The position numbers and the translations under genes are program-made. Of a stretch of DNA of 64,000 nt, positions 26,817 through 36,289 are shown piece after piece (positions within the stretch are counted from its first letter, which is position 1; every line of letters begins with the position of its first letter). This DNA comes from Streptomyces rishiriensis. GTDB taxonomy: Bacteria; Actinomycetota; Actinomycetes; Streptomycetales; Streptomycetaceae. The stretch is taken from the NCBI RefSeq assembly GCF_030815485.1, contig NZ_JAUSWV010000003.1, forward strand, positions 1 to 64,000. The letters are read 5' to 3'. The notes under the pieces were generated by a model, which was not told where the DNA came from, ran no database searches, and was given only the letters and a program-made list of their open reading frames with translations.

Positions 26817-27158
26817 CTGGTCCCCTTTCCCGATCTTCCACCGTCATCGGATACAGAGAGTACTGGGTCATCCGGGCCGTCGTTGAGCCGACCGGAGAGC
26901 GCCCCGGCGTACGCCCCCGGCTCCGTCTGCTCTGCGTCGGATGCATCCGCCACCTGCTGCGCCGCGGTCTCGCAGCGATGCGGTGCTGTGCCCAGCCGGA
27001 CTCAGCCGGACTCAGCCGGACTCAGCCGGCAGCGGCGTCTTCCACCATCGCTCCGATCTCCAGGACGGGGCCGCCCGGCTGGTCCGCGGAGCCTTAAGGT
27101 TTCGTCACGCTCCTGGCCTCGGATTCCGGATGTCAGAGGCATCCGGTTGGATGAGCGC
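26817..27158. other. Divergent gap with a 10-bp tandem repeat
   Basis: No gene is seen. Four copies of CTCAGCCGGA (last base varied) occupy 26991-27030. Promoters for the MEDS operon and the plus-strand gene should lie here. Confidence 0.5.
26991..27030. repeat. Decamer tandem repeat x4
   Basis: The unit CTCAGCCGGA recurs four times with minor edge variation. Confidence 0.9.
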
Positions 27159-27839
27159 GTGACTGTCCATGACCTAGCCCGCCGGCTTCCCGGCGTCGCC
27201 GATCTGCGGAATCTGTGCCGCTCGCTCGCGATGCTCGATGCGATCCTGAGCCCGGACCGGGAAAGCCGGTATCACTCCTTCAACGCCGGTTGGGCTGCCG
27301 GCGAGGAGATGGCCTCGATGCGCAACGGATCGGGGGACGAGTACTCCATCGTGTTTTCGGCAGCGGGAGCATACGTCCGCGGCTTCGGCCACGAATCGGC
27401 GATGAGCCCGTACGGCAACGACGGTGAGCCCTGGCCGGGAGTGATCGACGAAGTACCGGAGGCCTTCCGGTCCTGCGTGGAGGAGCCGGCGTTCACCGAC
27501 GAGGACGGGGTGCCCGTCGTAACGGCCTGCCTGTGGCGGGGGAAGACCGACGATCAGTGGCACCACGGGACGATCGGCTTTCCCGTGGGCCGTGCCGATC
27601 CTGACGGTACGACAGGACTGTTCGAGCTCCTGGTCGACCGTACGCCGGAAGCGTTCCAGCGCTTCGCCGAGGACTACTACGAGCTTCCCGTGGACCTGAG
27701 AGCGGTACGCGACGTGTATGCCTTGCGACCACTGGACCAACAACTCCTCTCGTCGCTGAACGCAGAGGTCACCCTGGCGGACCTGGCCCAGGACATCTCC
27801 GAGATCGGCTATCCGCCGCCGGCCCGGGAGCCGGTCTGA
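27159..27839 (+). CDS. Conserved-looking actinobacterial protein of unknown function
   Basis: A 226-residue acidic protein from the GTG at 27159; a TTG at 27147 is possible. The coding character is strong. It contains a conserved-looking block FNAGWAAGEEMASMRNGSGD, then EYSIVFSAAGAYVRGFGHES, and a C-terminal AEVTLADLAQDISEIGYPPP. No enzymatic motif or membrane segment is seen. I believe it belongs to a common Streptomyces orphan family, but I can offer no function. Confidence 0.65.
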   Translation: MTVHDLARRLPGVADLRNLCRSLAMLDAILSPDRESRYHSFNAGWAAGEEMASMRNGSGDEYSIVFSAAGAYVRGFGHESAMSPYGNDGEPWPGVIDEVPEAFRSCVEEPAFTDEDGVPVVTACLWRGKTDDQWHHGTIGFPVGRADPDGTTGLFELLVDRTPEAFQRFAEDYYELPVDLRAVRDVYALRPLDQQLLSSLNAEVTLADLAQDISEIGYPPPAREPV

Positions 27840-28159
27840 CTGCTGCACGTCTCCATGCGTTCACTGCCCGCCTGTCGTCGGCCTGCCGACGAGCCCAGCC
27901 GGATGGTGACCGTAGGTGATCACCGGCGGCACAGCGGGCCGGCTGCCACCGGCCTGTGCGGCGAGCTTCTTGGGCCGTGTGTGGTCGGGGCTCCCCCGCA
28001 TGGCGTTGCGCTTCACCGCCGGTCGGCCCCTGGCGTGCCTGCCTTCCTGCCCTCGGGGTGGGCGAAGACGGGCAACTGGCCGCGACCGTCACCGAACTCC
28101 GTGACGCCTGCCAGGCGTCACGCCGTCCCGCCCCATTCTTCGACCCGACCGGAGACGAC
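27840..28159. other. Gap with no confident gene
   Basis: Open frames continue through this stretch, but the family match of the next protein begins only at 28160. No repeats or hairpins were noted. Confidence 0.45.
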
Positions 28160-29293
28160 GTGAGCACCCCCACCGCCACCCGGCTGCAAGCCGCGGACGC
28201 GAGCGTGACCGTCCTGAGCAACACTCCCTTCGTCACCGACTGGGCCCGCCGGTACTTCGGCCCGTGGTGGAACGCGTTCGATGTGCCCGCCGGCAGCGTC
28301 TGCGCCGGACCGCTGGTCACGGCCGGCATCGACGACAAGACGTACGCCCATCTGCTCGCCCTGGTGACCAGCTGCCCCCACGACGAAGTCACCTACGCCA
28401 GGACCCGGCTGCTGCTCGCCCGGGACAGCACGGGCACCATCACCGGCGTCTCGCCCGAAGAGGGACTCGCCTACCGCTCCGAGCAGCGCGGCGGCCACGT
28501 CACCATCGCCGGACGAACGCCCGAGCGGCTGGCACTGGCCACGGCCCGGATCGCCCGCGAGATGATCCGCGCGGCCCTGCTGCGGGACGGCTGGACGCTC
28601 CTGCACGCCTCCGCCGTCGTCCGCGCCGGCCGGGCGCTGCTCACCTTCGGATCCAAGGGCGCCGGGAAGACCACCACGGCGCTGCTGCTGGCCGGCCGCG
28701 GCGCCGGACTGCTCGCCAACGACCGGGTGTTCGTCAAGGCCGTCGGGGATGAGCTGCGCGTACTGCCCTGGCCCTCGGCAGCAGCCGTCGGCCTCGGCCT
28801 CCTGGACGCGCTCGGCCTGTACGACGTCGTCCGCGACCGGCTCGTGGGCGGGGAGCAGCTCCACCCGACCCAGCACCAGGACGTCACCGACGCGCTGCTC
28901 GCCGGGCGCCGCGAGCCGCTGTGGGAGCCGGGCGGCAAGCGGGAGCGGAAGGTGCAGGTCTTCCCCGACCAGTTCGGCAGGTGGTTCGCAATGGAGCTGG
29001 CGGCCAGCGGCTGCGCGGCCGGGCTGCTGTTCCCCCGGATCGATCCTGCCGCCGTTCCGGCCCTGGTCGACGGCGAGCGGACGCTCGGTGAGGACGACTT
29101 CATGAGCGGTGCGACGGAGGACCGCTATCCGGACCTCTTCGGTCTGGCCCACGGCGTCGACGGCGGCGGAAGCGGCCCGGCCCGCGCTTCGGTCGCTGGC
29201 CGGCTCGCCGCCCTCCCGCACCACCAGGTCGTCCTCGGCCACGACATCGCGGCCAACGCGGACTTCCTGGCGAGACTCGCGAGCCGCATCTGA
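28160..29293 (+). CDS. HPr kinase/phosphorylase-like P-loop ATPase
   Basis: A 377-residue protein from GTG with GGAG 5 bases upstream. Walker A GSKGAGKT is at 164-171 in the context LLHASAVVRAGRALLTFGSK, typical of HPr-kinase-C-like ATPases; LLANDRVFVK follows as the next conserved strand. The N-terminal ~110 residues are not typical of true HPrK and may be a separate recognition domain. Such proteins occur beside peptide and lipid biosynthetic genes. Here it begins the lipid-type cluster, so a role as kinase of a cluster metabolite is possible but unproven. Confidence 0.72.
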   Translation: MSTPTATRLQAADASVTVLSNTPFVTDWARRYFGPWWNAFDVPAGSVCAGPLVTAGIDDKTYAHLLALVTSCPHDEVTYARTRLLLARDSTGTITGVSPEEGLAYRSEQRGGHVTIAGRTPERLALATARIAREMIRAALLRDGWTLLHASAVVRAGRALLTFGSKGAGKTTTALLLAGRGAGLLANDRVFVKAVGDELRVLPWPSAAAVGLGLLDALGLYDVVRDRLVGGEQLHPTQHQDVTDALLAGRREPLWEPGGKRERKVQVFPDQFGRWFAMELAASGCAAGLLFPRIDPAAVPALVDGERTLGEDDFMSGATEDRYPDLFGLAHGVDGGGSGPARASVAGRLAALPHHQVVLGHDIAANADFLARLASRI

Positions 29294-29380
29294 CCGGACC
29301 GTTCCCAGGCCGGCCGCTGCTCCCCTCCGGGGTGCCCGTGCGTACCCGGGGCTCGCGTTCCCGGCGACCCCGGGCACCGG

Positions 29381-29408
29381 CCCTCGGCCCTCGGCCCTCG
29401 GCCCTCGG
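29381..29408. repeat. Heptamer tandem repeat (CCCTCGG) x4
   Basis: Four exact copies lie between the ATPase and MMPL genes, the same period as the arrays at 24976 and 41713. Confidence 0.9.
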
Positions 29409-29530
29409 TCCTCAAGCTGAGGCGCTGCGCATTCAGCCGCCTCAGTACGCGCTCCTGCTCGAGGAGAACACCGAAGCCAGTCACCGGCTGTGCCGCGGCT
29501 GCGCGCTGATCGCGTCCGTCCCGGTAACGC

Positions 29531-31810
29531 TTGTGCCGTGGCGTCGTTGCCCCGGGCGTGGTGGAAACCGCCCCCCGGAGGGGGCCTGCAACGCTCCGGC
29601 GGCCCGAGGGCCGGACGGCCCCGGCACCGCTCACGCGGCGCCGTGCGGTGGGGGTGCTCGTGTTCGCGTGCCTGGCCGCGTGCTGCGCGATCGGGGTCCT
29701 CCTCGGTGTCGGCAGCCGTCCCTCCCCCGAGAGCTGGACGCCGCCCACCGCGGAGTCCTTGCGTGCCGACGAGTTCCTGGCCTCCCGGTTCATGGCCGGT
29801 GAGCCCCATCTGGCGCTGGTGGCCACCGCTGCGGGGTCGGTCGACGATCCGCGCGCCGCGCGGGCCGGCCGGGTGCTCCTGGAGCGGATCGGCGCCGATC
29901 CCCGCACCGCATGGGTCCGCGGCTACTGGCCCCTGCGGTTGCCGGAGTTCCGTACGGGCGACGGGCGACGGGCGCTGGTGCTGGTGCGCTTTCGCGGGGA
30001 CGAGCGGGCCGTGCGCGCCGCGGCGGACGACGTGATGGACCGGTACACCGGCCGGAGCGGGCCGGGTGCGGCGCTGCGGGTTTCCGCCGGGGGTGAGGAC
30101 GCGGTGCTCTCCGAGAGCGAGCGGCTCAGTGAGCGCGGTCTGCGTCTGGCCGAATTCGTCGCGGCGCCGCTGGTGCTGCTGATCCTGCTGTGGGTGTTCG
30201 CGGGGGCGCTGGCCGCGCTGCTGCCGGTCGCCGTGGGGGCCTTCGCCGTGGTGGTCGCCGGGGCCTGTCTGCGCTTGCTGGACGGTGTGATCCCGGTGTC
30301 GGCCTTCAGCGTCAGTGTCACCACCGCCCTGGGTTTCGGGCTGGCCGTGGACTACAGCCTGCTGCTCGTCTCGCGCTACCGGGAGGATGTCGCGGCGGGC
30401 AGTGCCCCGGACGCGGCGGTGCGGGTCACGCTGCGCACCGCCGGGCGGGCCGTGGCCTTCTCCGCCGCCACCGTGGTGGCGGCCCTGTGCACCCTGCTGG
30501 TCGTCCCGCTGCCGCTGCTGCGCTCCCTGGCTTTCGGCGGCACCGCGATCGTGGTCACCTCCGCGGCGGGCGCGCTGGTCGTCGTGCCCGCGCTGCTGTT
30601 GGTGCTCGGCTCCCGGATCGATCGCTGGGACGTCTTCGCCCGGCTGCGCCGGCCGCACGGCGGGCGCCGGGAGGGCGACTCCTGGGCCCGGCTGGCGCAC
30701 TGGGTGGTGCAACGGCCCGCCGCGGTCGCGCTCGCGGGGTTCGCGGTGCTGGTGCTCCTCGCCCTGCCGGCGCTGCAGGTGCGGTTCGGCGTGTACGCGG
30801 ACGCGACGCTGCCGGCTTCCTCGCCGGTCGCCGCGACCGCCCGGACGCTGCGTACCGAGTTCGGCGCCGCTTCCTCGGGTGCCCCCTGCGTCGTACTGCC
30901 CGCTCTGAACGCGGCGGGTGACCCGCGGGCCCGGGCCGCGCTCGACGCCTACGCCCGCCGGTTGTCCCGCGTTGCGGGAACGGCCCGGGTGGACACCGTC
31001 ACCGGGAGCTACCGGGGCGGGAAGCGGTCCGCGCTCCCGGCCGCCCGGGCGGCGTCCTTCGCGGCCGCGTCCGGTGTCCGGCTGGCCGTGACCGCGCAGC
31101 CGTACGCCCGCGCGCCGCTCACTCCCGAGGGGAGCCGGCTCGTGGAGCGGCTGCGCCGGATTCCGGCGCCGGTCCCGGCTCTCGTGGGTGGCCCGGGCGC
31201 CCGTCTCGCGGACACCGAGAAAGTGATGGCGGACCGGCTGCCGCTGGTCGCGCTGCTCGCCTGCGGCGGGACCTGTCTCCTGCTGCTGCTCTACACGCGC
31301 AGTCTGCTGGTGCCGGTGAAGGCGGTGCTGCTGAACATGCTGAGCCTGGCCGCCACGTTCGGTGTCCTGGTCGCCGTCTTCCAGGAGGGCCGGCTGCCCG
31401 GAGTTCCTCCCGCGGGGATCACCGATGTGCTCATCCCCCTCATGTTCGCGGTCGCGTTCGGCCTGTCCATGGACTACGAGGTCTTCCTGCTCTCACGGAT
31501 CCTCGAGGAACACCGGCGGGGCAGCCCCACCCCGCATGCCGTGGCGACGGGCCTGCAGCGAACGGGCCGGCTCTTCACCTCCGCCGCGCTGGTCTTCGCG
31601 GTGTCCATGTCCTCGCTGGCGCTGTCCGGGCTGCTGCATCTGCGGGTGGTGGGTGTCGGTCTGGCGGTGGCCGTGGTGGTGGACTGCACGCTGGTGCGCG
31701 CCCTGCTCGTACCCGCCGTGATGCAGCTCGCGGGCCGGGCGAACTGGTGGCTGCCGGCGTGGCGCGGGGTTTCTCAGCGCGGGGCGGTGGCGAAGACGTG
31801 GTCCCAGTAG
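29531..31810 (+). CDS. MMPL/RND-family lipid exporter
   Basis: A 759-residue protein, slightly longer than most actinobacterial MMPL proteins. The usual layout is seen: one N-terminal membrane segment (about residues 38-60), an outer domain, a block of five or six helices, a second outer domain and a second helix block. The family motif GFGLAVDYSLLLVSRYRED occurs in the first block and FGLSMDYEVFLLSRILEEHR in the second. MmpL proteins export lipids and glycolipids. The start is uncertain (TTG 29531 or GTG 29558). The end overlaps the convergent fatty-acid hydroxylase gene by 37 bases. It is the natural exporter of the product of this cluster. Confidence 0.88.
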   Translation: MCRGVVAPGVVETAPRRGPATLRRPEGRTAPAPLTRRRAVGVLVFACLAACCAIGVLLGVGSRPSPESWTPPTAESLRADEFLASRFMAGEPHLALVATAAGSVDDPRAARAGRVLLERIGADPRTAWVRGYWPLRLPEFRTGDGRRALVLVRFRGDERAVRAAADDVMDRYTGRSGPGAALRVSAGGEDAVLSESERLSERGLRLAEFVAAPLVLLILLWVFAGALAALLPVAVGAFAVVVAGACLRLLDGVIPVSAFSVSVTTALGFGLAVDYSLLLVSRYREDVAAGSAPDAAVRVTLRTAGRAVAFSAATVVAALCTLLVVPLPLLRSLAFGGTAIVVTSAAGALVVVPALLLVLGSRIDRWDVFARLRRPHGGRREGDSWARLAHWVVQRPAAVALAGFAVLVLLALPALQVRFGVYADATLPASSPVAATARTLRTEFGAASSGAPCVVLPALNAAGDPRARAALDAYARRLSRVAGTARVDTVTGSYRGGKRSALPAARAASFAAASGVRLAVTAQPYARAPLTPEGSRLVERLRRIPAPVPALVGGPGARLADTEKVMADRLPLVALLACGGTCLLLLLYTRSLLVPVKAVLLNMLSLAATFGVLVAVFQEGRLPGVPPAGITDVLIPLMFAVAFGLSMDYEVFLLSRILEEHRRGSPTPHAVATGLQRTGRLFTSAALVFAVSMSSLALSGLLHLRVVGVGLAVAVVVDCTLVRALLVPAVMQLAGRANWWLPAWRGVSQRGAVAKTWSQ

Positions 31811-32412
31811 GGGCAGCTCACGCCGAAACCGCGCCGTTCGTCCTGGAAGTGGTGGCGCAGATGGCGGTTGCGCAGGCGCCGGCCCAGTGCCGTGGAGGGG
31901 CGGTGGTGGTGCATATGGAAGTGCAGGACGTCGTACACGATGTAGCCCGCGATGAATCCGCCGGTCAGTGCGGCGCCCGGCCCCTCTCCCGCCAGCAGGT
32001 GGAACAGTTCGTAGGCGCCGTACGCGCCGGGGACGCTGACCGACGGCGGCATGACCAGCCGGCGTGGGTCGTTGGGGTGGTCGTGGTGGACGCCGTGCAC
32101 CATCCAGTGCGCGCGGCGTCCCCAGGTGCTGCGCGGGGTGAAGTGGAACAGCGCCCGGTGCACCCAGTACTCGGTCAGTGTCCATCCTGCGTAGCCGAGC
32201 AGGGCGTACGCCAGGAGCAGGGGCAGGCCGGTGTGCCGGACGGCCCAGGTCAGCAGCAGCAGGGCGAGCGGGCCGTGCACGAGCGGGGGTACGGCGGGGT
32301 GCACCCGGGTGAAGCGGTCGAGGAAGGGTGAGCGGAACATGGGCGGGGACGCCCGCAGTTGGTCCGCCCGTCGCAGGCTCGCTGCGGCGGCCGGTGGTTC
32401 GTGCGCCGTCAT
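31774..32412 (-). CDS. Fatty acid hydroxylase / sterol desaturase superfamily enzyme
   Basis: A 212-residue membrane di-iron enzyme. Histidine boxes are visible: HRALFH, HGVHHDH, HFHMHHH and RHLRHHFQ, separated by hydrophobic segments. The closest style is fatty-acid 2-hydroxylase (FA2H/Scs7), which hydroxylates the acyl chain of ceramides, or the related C4-hydroxylase of sphingoid bases. It is the last gene of the minus-strand lipid operon, and its start overlaps the stop of a 30-codon ORF (ATGA). Confidence 0.88.
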   Translation of the reverse strand: MTAHEPPAAAASLRRADQLRASPPMFRSPFLDRFTRVHPAVPPLVHGPLALLLLTWAVRHTGLPLLLAYALLGYAGWTLTEYWVHRALFHFTPRSTWGRRAHWMVHGVHHDHPNDPRRLVMPPSVSVPGAYGAYELFHLLAGEGPGAALTGGFIAGYIVYDVLHFHMHHHRPSTALGRRLRNRHLRHHFQDERRGFGVSCPYWDHVFATAPR

Positions 32413-32501
32413 CGTGTGCCCCCTCGGTGTGCCCGGGCCCCGGCGGCCCGCGGGACGGCGGCGGCCGGTTCTTCGGCCGCCGGATGCGCCAGCGCGCTCA
32501 T
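32409..32501 (-). CDS. Coupling micro-ORF before the hydroxylase gene
   Basis: A 30-residue frame (MSALAHPAAEEPAAAVPRAA then GARAHRGGTR) has an ideal AAGGAGG 5 bases before its ATG. Its TGA overlaps the ATG of the hydroxylase gene. The hydroxylase start itself has no good binding site, so this ORF probably serves to deliver ribosomes. The Ala-rich product may have no function. Confidence 0.5.
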   Translation of the reverse strand: MSALAHPAAEEPAAAVPRAAGARAHRGGTR

Positions 32502-32574
32502 CGTTCCTCCTTCTGGGACCTTGTCCCGGTCCTGCGGGGTCCTCCTCCGGGTCTCCTTCGGTCCTCTCGTGTCC

Positions 32575-33732
32575 TCACAGGGGCCGCTGGTAGATCCGGT
32601 AGGTCTTGGACCGCCGGGCTCCCATCCGTGCGATGGCCTGGTTCATGGCGGTGTTGTCCTCCAGGACCCAGGACAACTCGCCGCCGCGGTAGCCGAGTTG
32701 GCGTCCGGCCTGGGCGAGGCGCGTGTACAGCAGCGCGTCGAGTCCCTGGTTGCGGTACCGCGCCTTCACCCCCAGGGCGATCAGCCGGCACCAGTCGATC
32801 CTGCGGGCGGCTCTGGCGGCCCGCACCAGCCCGACGGGCAGCCCGTACCGGGTGAGCCGGCCGCCGGCCGCTTTCAGGGCCTGGTTGGCGTCGGGGACGG
32901 CCAGGCAGAAGGCGGCCGGGTCGCCGTGCACCTCCGCGAGCAGCACGAGTTCGGGCCGGACGATCTGCCGGAGCTGGGTCGTGAGGTGGTGGAACTCCCG
33001 CTCCGTGGGCGGTACGAAGCCCCAGTTGTGTTCCCAGGCGTCGGTGTAGATGTCCCGTATCCGCCGCTCCTCGGCGTCGAGGTCGCGGAGGTCGAGTGGC
33101 CGGACGTGGACGCCGCCGCGTCCTTGCGCCCATTGGGCGACCTTGGTGACGGCGGCGTCCTCGGGGGTGTGGGTGGTCCACTCCCAGGCCCACAGGTCCT
33201 TGGCCTTGGTGAATCCGCAGGAGCGCAGCAGCGCGTCGTGATGGGGCGGGTTGTACGGCATCAGGACGGCCGGTGAGGTGGCGAAGCCGTCCACGAGGGT
33301 GCCGCATTCGCCATTGGTCGAGAAGCTGACCGGTCCCAGCGCGGAGGTGAGCCCCCGTGCGCGCAGCCAGGTCCCGGCCGCCTCGAACAGCGCCTGGGCC
33401 GCGGCGGTGTCGTCCGCGCACTCGAAGAGGCCGAAGAATCCGTCGCTGCCACCGTGATGGCTGTTGTGCCGGGGGTTGTGGACGGCGGCGACGCGCCCGA
33501 CGGGGCGGCCGTGGCGGTGAGCGAGGAACAGCTCGGCGTCACCGAACTCGAAGAACGGGTTCTTGTGCCGGTTCAGGAACGCCCTGCGCTCGCTCTCCAG
33601 CGGCGGCACCCAGCAGGGCTCGTCCCGGTAGAGCTGGTAGGGCAGCCGGACGAACTCCCGGCGCCGGGCCCGGTCGTGCACCGGTGTGACGCGGAGCGGG
33701 CCGTCCAGGGTGCGCGCCGCGGTTGTCGTCAT
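32575..33732 (-). CDS. GNAT-like N-acyltransferase (candidate bacterial ceramide synthase)
   Basis: A 385-residue protein with a GNAT fold, longer than ordinary acetyltransferases. Conserved pieces include RREFVRLPYQLYRDEPCWVP, FGDAELFLAHRHGRPVGRVA, DGFFGLFECADDTAAAQALF and the C-terminal ALGVKARYRNQGLDALLYTR acyl-CoA-binding region. The family is often encoded beside serine palmitoyltransferase-like genes in bacteria. The bacterial ceramide synthase that N-acylates sphingoid bases is, to my knowledge, of this general type. Its start overlaps the stop of the alpha-oxoamine synthase gene (ATGA), supporting a joint pathway. Confidence 0.75.
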   Translation of the reverse strand: MTTTAARTLDGPLRVTPVHDRARRREFVRLPYQLYRDEPCWVPPLESERRAFLNRHKNPFFEFGDAELFLAHRHGRPVGRVAAVHNPRHNSHHGGSDGFFGLFECADDTAAAQALFEAAGTWLRARGLTSALGPVSFSTNGECGTLVDGFATSPAVLMPYNPPHHDALLRSCGFTKAKDLWAWEWTTHTPEDAAVTKVAQWAQGRGGVHVRPLDLRDLDAEERRIRDIYTDAWEHNWGFVPPTEREFHHLTTQLRQIVRPELVLLAEVHGDPAAFCLAVPDANQALKAAGGRLTRYGLPVGLVRAARAARRIDWCRLIALGVKARYRNQGLDALLYTRLAQAGRQLGYRGGELSWVLEDNTAMNQAIARMGARRSKTYRIYQRPL

Positions 33733-35000
33733 GCCGTCCCCCGCACCGGCGTCCCGCCCGCGGGCCCCGCCTGGGGTGCGGTCTCGGCCAGGGCGGCCGC
33801 GATCAGGGCGGCCGCGTGGCCGATGTCCTCCTCGGTGTGCTCCGCGCAGACGCCGAGCCGCAGCCGGGCCCCGCCGATGGGCACCGCCGGGGGGAACAAC
33901 GGGCAGACCATCAGGCCGCGTTCGGCCAGCTGCCGGGTGACGTGCGCGGTGCGGTCCATGGTGCCCACCGGGATGACGACCACATGGGCGGCGGAGCCGG
34001 CCGTGCCGACGCCGGCGGCGTGCAGCCGGGTGCGCAGCGTGCGCGCGTTGTCCTGGAGTCGGCGCCGGCGCTCGGTGCCTTCCCTCGCCAGCACCGACAA
34101 CGCCGCCAGTGCCGCCCCGACGGTGCCGGGCGGCAGGCCCAGGGACAGCAGGTAGGCGTCCGCCGAGTGCCTGAGCAGGGTCACCACGTCGGCGTCGGCG
34201 CACACGAAGCCTCCGGTGGAGGCGAACGCCTTGCTGAACGTGCCCGTGACGACGTCGACCCGGTCCAGCACGCCGCACAGCTCGGCTGCGCCGCGCCCCT
34301 GGGGGCCCAGCGTGCCCGCGCTGTGCGCTTCGTCCACCACCAGCAGTGCGTCGTGGCGTTCGGCCAGATCGGCGATCTCCGCCAGGGGTGCGAGGTCACC
34401 GTCGGCGCTGAACAGTCCGTCCACGACGATCAGCCGGCGCCCCGAGCGGTCGGGCGGGCCCGCCGTACGGAGCAGCTGCGCGAGGTGGGCGGGGTCGTTG
34501 TGCCGGAAGACGTGCAGGGTCGCTCCGGACAGCCGGACGCCCATCGTGATCGACTGGTGGTTGAAGCGGTCGGCGAAGACGTGGTCGCGCGGTCCGGCCA
34601 GGGTGGCGAGCACGCCCAGGTTGGCCTGCATGCCGGTCGGGAAGAGCAGCGCGGCCGGGCGCCCGGACCAGTCAGCCACGGCGGTCTCCAGCTCCTGGTG
34701 CAGCCGGGTGTAACCGCCGACCGCCTGGGTGCCGTACGTCCCCGTGCCGAACCGGCGGGTGGCGGCGAGTGCGCCTTCCACCACCTCCGGGTGCCGCGCC
34801 AGCCCCAGGTAGTCGGCGGAACCGAACACGGTGACCGGCCGGCCGTGGGTGTCGTCGGAGCCGGGGCGGGCGTGGGGCACGCCGATCCGGGCCCGGGTCG
34901 TTGCGGCCTGCGTGATCAGCGGGAAGAGCGGGTAGGTGCCCTCCCGCTGCCAGCGGTCCACCAGGTCGAGCATGCTGCTGTGCGCGGGCCCGAATTCCAT
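33729..35000 (-). CDS. Alpha-oxoamine synthase (serine palmitoyltransferase / KBL / AONS family)
   Basis: A 423-residue PLP enzyme. Lys257 in TFSKAFASTGG is the Schiff-base lysine; VDEAHSAGTLGPQGRGAAEL carries the cofactor-binding Asp and His. The opening block SADYLGLARHPEVVEGALAA is typical of the family. These enzymes condense an acyl-CoA or acyl-ACP with Ser, Ala or Gly and release CO2. The adjacent ACP and acyl-AMP ligase favour an acyl-ACP donor, and the surrounding genes favour a sphingoid-base-type product. AONS for biotin is the main alternative, but no biotin genes are near. It is the core of the operon. Confidence 0.88.
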   Translation of the reverse strand: MEFGPAHSSMLDLVDRWQREGTYPLFPLITQAATTRARIGVPHARPGSDDTHGRPVTVFGSADYLGLARHPEVVEGALAATRRFGTGTYGTQAVGGYTRLHQELETAVADWSGRPAALLFPTGMQANLGVLATLAGPRDHVFADRFNHQSITMGVRLSGATLHVFRHNDPAHLAQLLRTAGPPDRSGRRLIVVDGLFSADGDLAPLAEIADLAERHDALLVVDEAHSAGTLGPQGRGAAELCGVLDRVDVVTGTFSKAFASTGGFVCADADVVTLLRHSADAYLLSLGLPPGTVGAALAALSVLAREGTERRRRLQDNARTLRTRLHAAGVGTAGSAAHVVVIPVGTMDRTAHVTRQLAERGLMVCPLFPPAVPIGGARLRLGVCAEHTEEDIGHAAALIAAALAETAPQAGPAGGTPVRGTA

Positions 35001-35047
35001 CGGCGCTCTCCATTCTTCTTCTCACGCCCCCTGCGGGCATGCGGGCC

Positions 35048-36289
35048 TTAAGGGGCGGTGGGCGCGGCCTGCGAGGTGGTGGGGGGTCCTTGCGCCGGGG
35101 TGAGTGCGCCGCGCAGGATCTCCGCGGCGGCCGTGTCGCGGACCGTTTCGCAGCTGCCGCCGTACACGCTCAGGACACGGACGTCGCGCAGCGCGCTGGA
35201 CATTGCGGGGACCGGCTCGTCGTCCCGGTAGGCGCCGGGCCCGGACAGCCGGGCGCATTCCTGTACGACCCGCTGTGCCAGGCGGGCCCCGGTCGTCTTG
35301 GCCAACGCGGCGTCGAGTTGGTCCTGGGGGCCGCCGATGCGTTCCGCGGCGGCGTCGACGAAGGTCTCGGCCGCCTCGATCTCGGCGTCCCACCAGGCGA
35401 GTTCGGGCATGGCCTGGTCCGACGCGCCCAGCATGTGCGCCGTCCGCTCCAGTGCCCAGCGGGCACAGGCCAGGGCTCCCGCCGCGATCGCCAGGCGCTC
35501 CTCGGGCAGGATTCCCGCCAGGAGGACCATGGCCAGGCCCGGGCGTCCGAGGACGGCCTCGCGGGGCAGCCGGCAGTCCTCGAAGCTCACCCGTCCGGTC
35601 GGGGAGGCGCGCAGCCCTGCGGTCGCGAGGGGTGTGACCACGATGCCGGGCAGGTCCGCGGGGACGAGGAACAGGGTCAGGCCCAGGGCGGAGGTGCCGG
35701 GGGTGGTGCGGGCCAGGACGAGCAGGACATCGGCGAGGGGCGCGTTGGTGATGAAGGTCTTCTCGCCCTGCAGGAGCCAGCCGTCCGGCTCGGGCCGGGC
35801 GGTGGTGGCCACCGAGCGGACCAGGTCGGAGCCGCCGCCGGGCTCGGTCAACGCGACCGAGGCGACGCACCTGCCGGCCAGGACCGGGCGCAGCCATCTC
35901 TCGCGTTGTCCGGGGGTGCCGTGGCGGGACAGCAGAGGGGCGACCAGATGGGTCAGCACGGACAGGCTGGTGCACACTCCGGCCGCGGGTTCGCGCATCA
36001 CGGCGCGGACGAAGGAGATGCCGTGGGCGAGGTCCAGCCCCAGTCCCCCGTGCTCCACGGGAACGCCGATGCCGAACACCCCGGCCCGGCCCATGGCTTC
36101 GAACAGGGAACGCGGCACGCTGCCCTGCCGCTCCCAGTGCGCCAGATACGGTGTGATCTCCGCGTCGGCCAGGGCGCGCGCCGACTCGTTGAACGCCGCG
36201 GGAGAGCCCGGGTCGAGCACGGGAGACAGCGCACCGAGCAGGGCCTGGTCCGGCATCGGCGTGGCCGGGCACGGCGTGGACGGCTTCAC
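35048..36289 (-). CDS. Acyl-CoA dehydrogenase
   Basis: A 413-residue flavoenzyme with the usual three-part fold. SVALTEPGGGSDL is the substrate/FAD loop, GEKTFITNAP the middle-domain signature, and VLSVYGGSCETVRDTAAAEI the C-terminal block; family members have the catalytic Glu either in that last helix or elsewhere, and I cannot fix it here. The GTG start at 36289 overlaps the stop of the upstream dehydrogenase-like gene (GTGA). In the operon it probably desaturates the ACP-bound chain or the condensed product. Confidence 0.85.
   Translation of the reverse strand: MKPSTPCPATPMPDQALLGALSPVLDPGSPAAFNESARALADAEITPYLAHWERQGSVPRSLFEAMGRAGVFGIGVPVEHGGLGLDLAHGISFVRAVMREPAAGVCTSLSVLTHLVAPLLSRHGTPGQRERWLRPVLAGRCVASVALTEPGGGSDLVRSVATTARPEPDGWLLQGEKTFITNAPLADVLLVLARTTPGTSALGLTLFLVPADLPGIVVTPLATAGLRASPTGRVSFEDCRLPREAVLGRPGLAMVLLAGILPEERLAIAAGALACARWALERTAHMLGASDQAMPELAWWDAEIEAAETFVDAAAERIGGPQDQLDAALAKTTGARLAQRVVQECARLSGPGAYRDDEPVPAMSSALRDVRVLSVYGGSCETVRDTAAAEILRGALTPAQGPPTTSQAAPTAP

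Noticed and set aside
28118..30712. 864-residue open frame on the minus strand
   Set aside because: Gln/Arg/Gly-rich antisense of the ATPase and MMPL genes; no motif or start.
33723..35051. 442-residue plus frame over the oxoamine synthase
   Set aside because: Antisense shadow of the PLP enzyme.
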